Shown here: positions 30,922-32,491 of the stretch, piece after piece
How positions within the stretch are numbered: position 1 is the stretch's first letter
Layout: each line of letters begins with the position of its first letter
Assembly (NCBI RefSeq): GCF_016863635.1
Contig: NZ_BOPG01000054.1
Coordinates: 1 to 32,491 of the forward strand
Source of the DNA: Virgisporangium aurantiacum
GTDB lineage: Bacteria; Actinomycetota; Actinomycetes; Mycobacteriales; Micromonosporaceae
Direction of reading: 5' to 3'
Length of the DNA stretch: 32,491 nucleotides
Position numbers and translations under genes: made by a program
Notes under the pieces: model-generated
Told to the model about the DNA's origin: nothing
What the model saw: only the letters and a program-made list of their open reading frames with translations
Databases searched by the model: none

Positions 30922-32491
30922 TCACGCCGGCCCGGCGCACCCGCGGTGCGGCAGGGCCAGGCGGGATGTGAGCCGGCGCCAGGAGTTCGCGCTGATCAGC
31001 CCGCACAGTTCGGTGACCGCCTGTTCGATGTCAGAGGTCCAGGTTCGGACGACTCCAGCCGAGTCCCCGGTCATGAGGCCGTGGCCTTCGGGCCGGAACG
31101 CGACCGTGAGAACTGCCGCGTGGTGGCCCAGGAGCGTTGCCATCTGCTGCTGGTTCGAAACGCTCCGCAGTGCGACGGTCTGGTCGCTGCTGACGCTCGC
31201 GACCACACGCCCATCCGGGCTGAACGCGACGGCGTTTGCGACATCGGTGTGGCTACTGCCGGTGGATTCCCCGGTCCGACGTAGTGTTCCGCCGATGCCG
31301 GTGCTGTTCACCCACACGTCGCCGTCGGTGTACGCGGCTGCCAGGGCTCGGCCGTCCGGACTGACCGCGATGCCCTGGACCGGTTTGATGAAGCCGCCCC
31401 AGTTGGCCCAGATGTCGGTACGCCCCTGGCCGTCGAGATCGACCAGCACGATCGCGCCCCCGTGGCCGGCAGCGAACAGCGTATGCCCGTCCGCACTGAA
31501 CGCCACTGCGGAGGTCTCCAGTGGCATTCCCCAGTTCGACAGCGTGCCGCCGTCGAACACCCGCAGCGGCCGCATGGTGAGCGCGGTCCAGATCGTCGCG
31601 CGATCGTCGGCGGTCGCGGTGACGATCATGTGACCGTCGCGACTGTAGGCCGCGGCGACAACCGGCGCGCCGGCTCCGGCGCGGGTGGCCACGAGAAGGT
31701 TGCGCCCAACGTCCCAGACGAGCACCCGTCCGTCATTGCCGGTACTGACCATCGCTTGGCCGTCCGGGCTGAACACGACTGTGCGGACCCCGCCGGGATG
31801 CGCGGCAGGATGGGTGGCTGCCGTCGTCCGGGTCGTCGTGTCCCACCAACGAACGGTTCCGTCACTGTCGCCCGCGGCGGCGGTCCGTCTGTCGGGGCTG
31901 AACGCCACGGTGTTGACGGACCGGTCCGGGGCCGACTGCTTCTGGCCGGTGTCCAGTAGTGACACCGCTCCCCCGTCGTCGCTGACAGCCAGGACGTCGC
32001 CGTCGGGGCTGAGCGCTATCGGTCCGGAGACTTCACCGTACGCAGACAGCGACGCCAGGCGGCTGCGGCCGGCCGTTTCCCATATCTGGATCGGCGGTGT
32101 ACCGCCCGGGTGTCCTCTCCCGGTGGCGAGGATGCCGGCACGGCCGCCCATGGCGTACGCGATGTGCGGGCCGCTGTTCAACGCACCCCGGACGGCCCAG
32201 TTCGTGGTGTCGAACAGCGTTGTTCTCTCCTGCGCCCCGGTCGCCAGGGTCGTTCCGTCCGGGCTGAACGCGACCTCCTCCGGCGGATACGAGAATCCAG
32301 CGGGTCGTACGAGGACCGCGAGCCGTCGTACCGTCGGCAGCGCCGCCACGTCAAAGATTTCGGGATTCTCGCTCAGCACCGCGAGGGTCCGGCCGTTCGG
32401 GTTGAATGCCACCGATCGGGCGGCGCCCGCCTCGGCGGTGACCGTCGTGACGAGCGTCCGGTCGACGGTGCTCCACAGCCGTACCTCCCGG
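30922..32491 (-). CDS. WD40-repeat protein, N-terminal part beyond the window
   Basis: The frame is open across the right edge: the DNA from 32491 to 32413 reads REVRLWSTVDRTLVTTV and continues into VAFNPNGRTLAVL, so the GTG at 32412 is not a real start. About 522 residues are visible, made of repeated WD40 units with the marks VAFSPDGR..AAGDSDGTVRWWD, VVFSPDGQ..STGNDGRVLVWD and VAFSPDGR..SVSSDQTVALRS; at least ten units can be counted. The C-terminus ends in a short helical tail (VTELCGLISANSWRRL). Such actinobacterial propellers usually follow an N-terminal NTPase, protease or kinase domain that is not visible here. Confidence 0.88.
   Translation of the reverse strand, partial: REVRLWSTVDRTLVTTVTAEAGAARSVAFNPNGRTLAVLSENPEIFDVAALPTVRRLAVLVRPAGFSYPPEEVAFSPDGTTLATGAQERTTLFDTTNWAVRGALNSGPHIAYAMGGRAGILATGRGHPGGTPPIQIWETAGRSRLASLSAYGEVSGPIALSPDGDVLAVSDDGGAVSLLDTGQKQSAPDRSVNTVAFSPDRRTAAAGDSDGTVRWWDTTTRTTAATHPAAHPGGVRTVVFSPDGQAMVSTGNDGRVLVWDVGRNLLVATRAGAGAPVVAAAYSRDGHMIVTATADDRATIWTALTMRPLRVFDGGTLSNWGMPLETSAVAFSADGHTLFAAGHGGAIVLVDLDGQGRTDIWANWGGFIKPVQGIAVSPDGRALAAAYTDGDVWVNSTGIGGTLRRTGESTGSSHTDVANAVAFSPDGRVVASVSSDQTVALRSVSNQQQMATLLGHHAAVLTVAFRPEGHGLMTGDSAGVVRTWTSDIEQAVTELCGLISANSWRRLTSRLALPHRGCAGPA

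Noticed and set aside
30922..32412. A complete WD40 gene starting at GTG 32412.
   Set aside because: The same frame continues with WD40 sequence (REVRLWSTVDRTLVTTV) to the last base of the window, so the gene begins outside.

Overview
The window is GC-rich actinobacterial DNA. It has frequent GTG and TTG starts, a SARP regulator, NANNNT-type -10 elements, leaderless regulators and a SigE-type ECF sigma factor. The style suggests Micromonosporaceae or a relative, but this is inferred from gene content, not from a marker gene. From position 1 to about 29,000 it reads as the tailoring, priming, export and regulatory part of an aromatic (type II) polyketide cluster.

Layout. (a) 1-3394, leftward: FAD hydroxylase, di-domain aromatase/cyclase, and a Gfo/Idh/MocA oxidoreductase cut by the window edge that carries a perfect in-frame 27-bp tandem repeat. 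(b) 3503-5310, leftward: a DrrB/DrrA-like two-gene ABC exporter, divergent from a marR gene (5397-5885) that appears leaderless. (c) 5958-11408, rightward: glycosyltransferase, two tandem paralogues of an uncharacterised GT-B-like family, and a 14-TM MFS exporter. (d) 11549-14082, rightward: O-methyltransferase overlapping an FAD hydroxylase, closed by a bidirectional terminator. (e) 14163-18447, leftward: ActIII-type C9 ketoreductase, di-domain aromatase/cyclase, acyl-AMP ligase, and an aldo/keto-reductase-like protein missing two catalytic residues. (f) 18533-23612, leftward: ACP, KAS III-like priming acyltransferase with a Ser nucleophile, FAD monooxygenase and a one-gene ABC exporter. (g) 23691-25553: an AfsR-like SARP with an NB-ARC domain. 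(h) 25999-27477: acyl-CoA carboxylase carboxyltransferase with the acetyl-CoA-type Ile. (i) 27589-28694: leaderless tetR and a small membrane protein. (j) 28704-28952: a DUF5988-like small protein. (k) 29069-32491: ECF sigma factor, putative anti-sigma/propeller protein and a partial WD40 protein, probably outside the cluster.

Regulation ties the parts together. Seven transcription units (starts 3394, 5958, 11549, 18447, 23612, 27477, 28952) carry TCGAGC(G/C)-like heptamers repeated every 11 bp. These are followed after exactly 8 bp by a -10-like hexamer (NANNNT in six of the seven). This is the classic SARP promoter architecture, and I infer that the SARP at 23691-25553 drives all seven. The marR/ABC unit, tetR and the SARP gene itself show no such site.

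Pathway inference: carboxyltransferase gives malonyl-CoA; ligase, Ser-KAS III and ACP would load a starter; C9 ketoreductase and two aromatase/cyclases shape the first rings; three flavin hydroxylases, an O-methyltransferase and a glycosyltransferase decorate the product; three separate exporters remove it. No KS-alpha, KS-beta (CLF) or deoxysugar nucleotide genes lie in the window, so the minimal PKS must be elsewhere, probably beyond the left edge.
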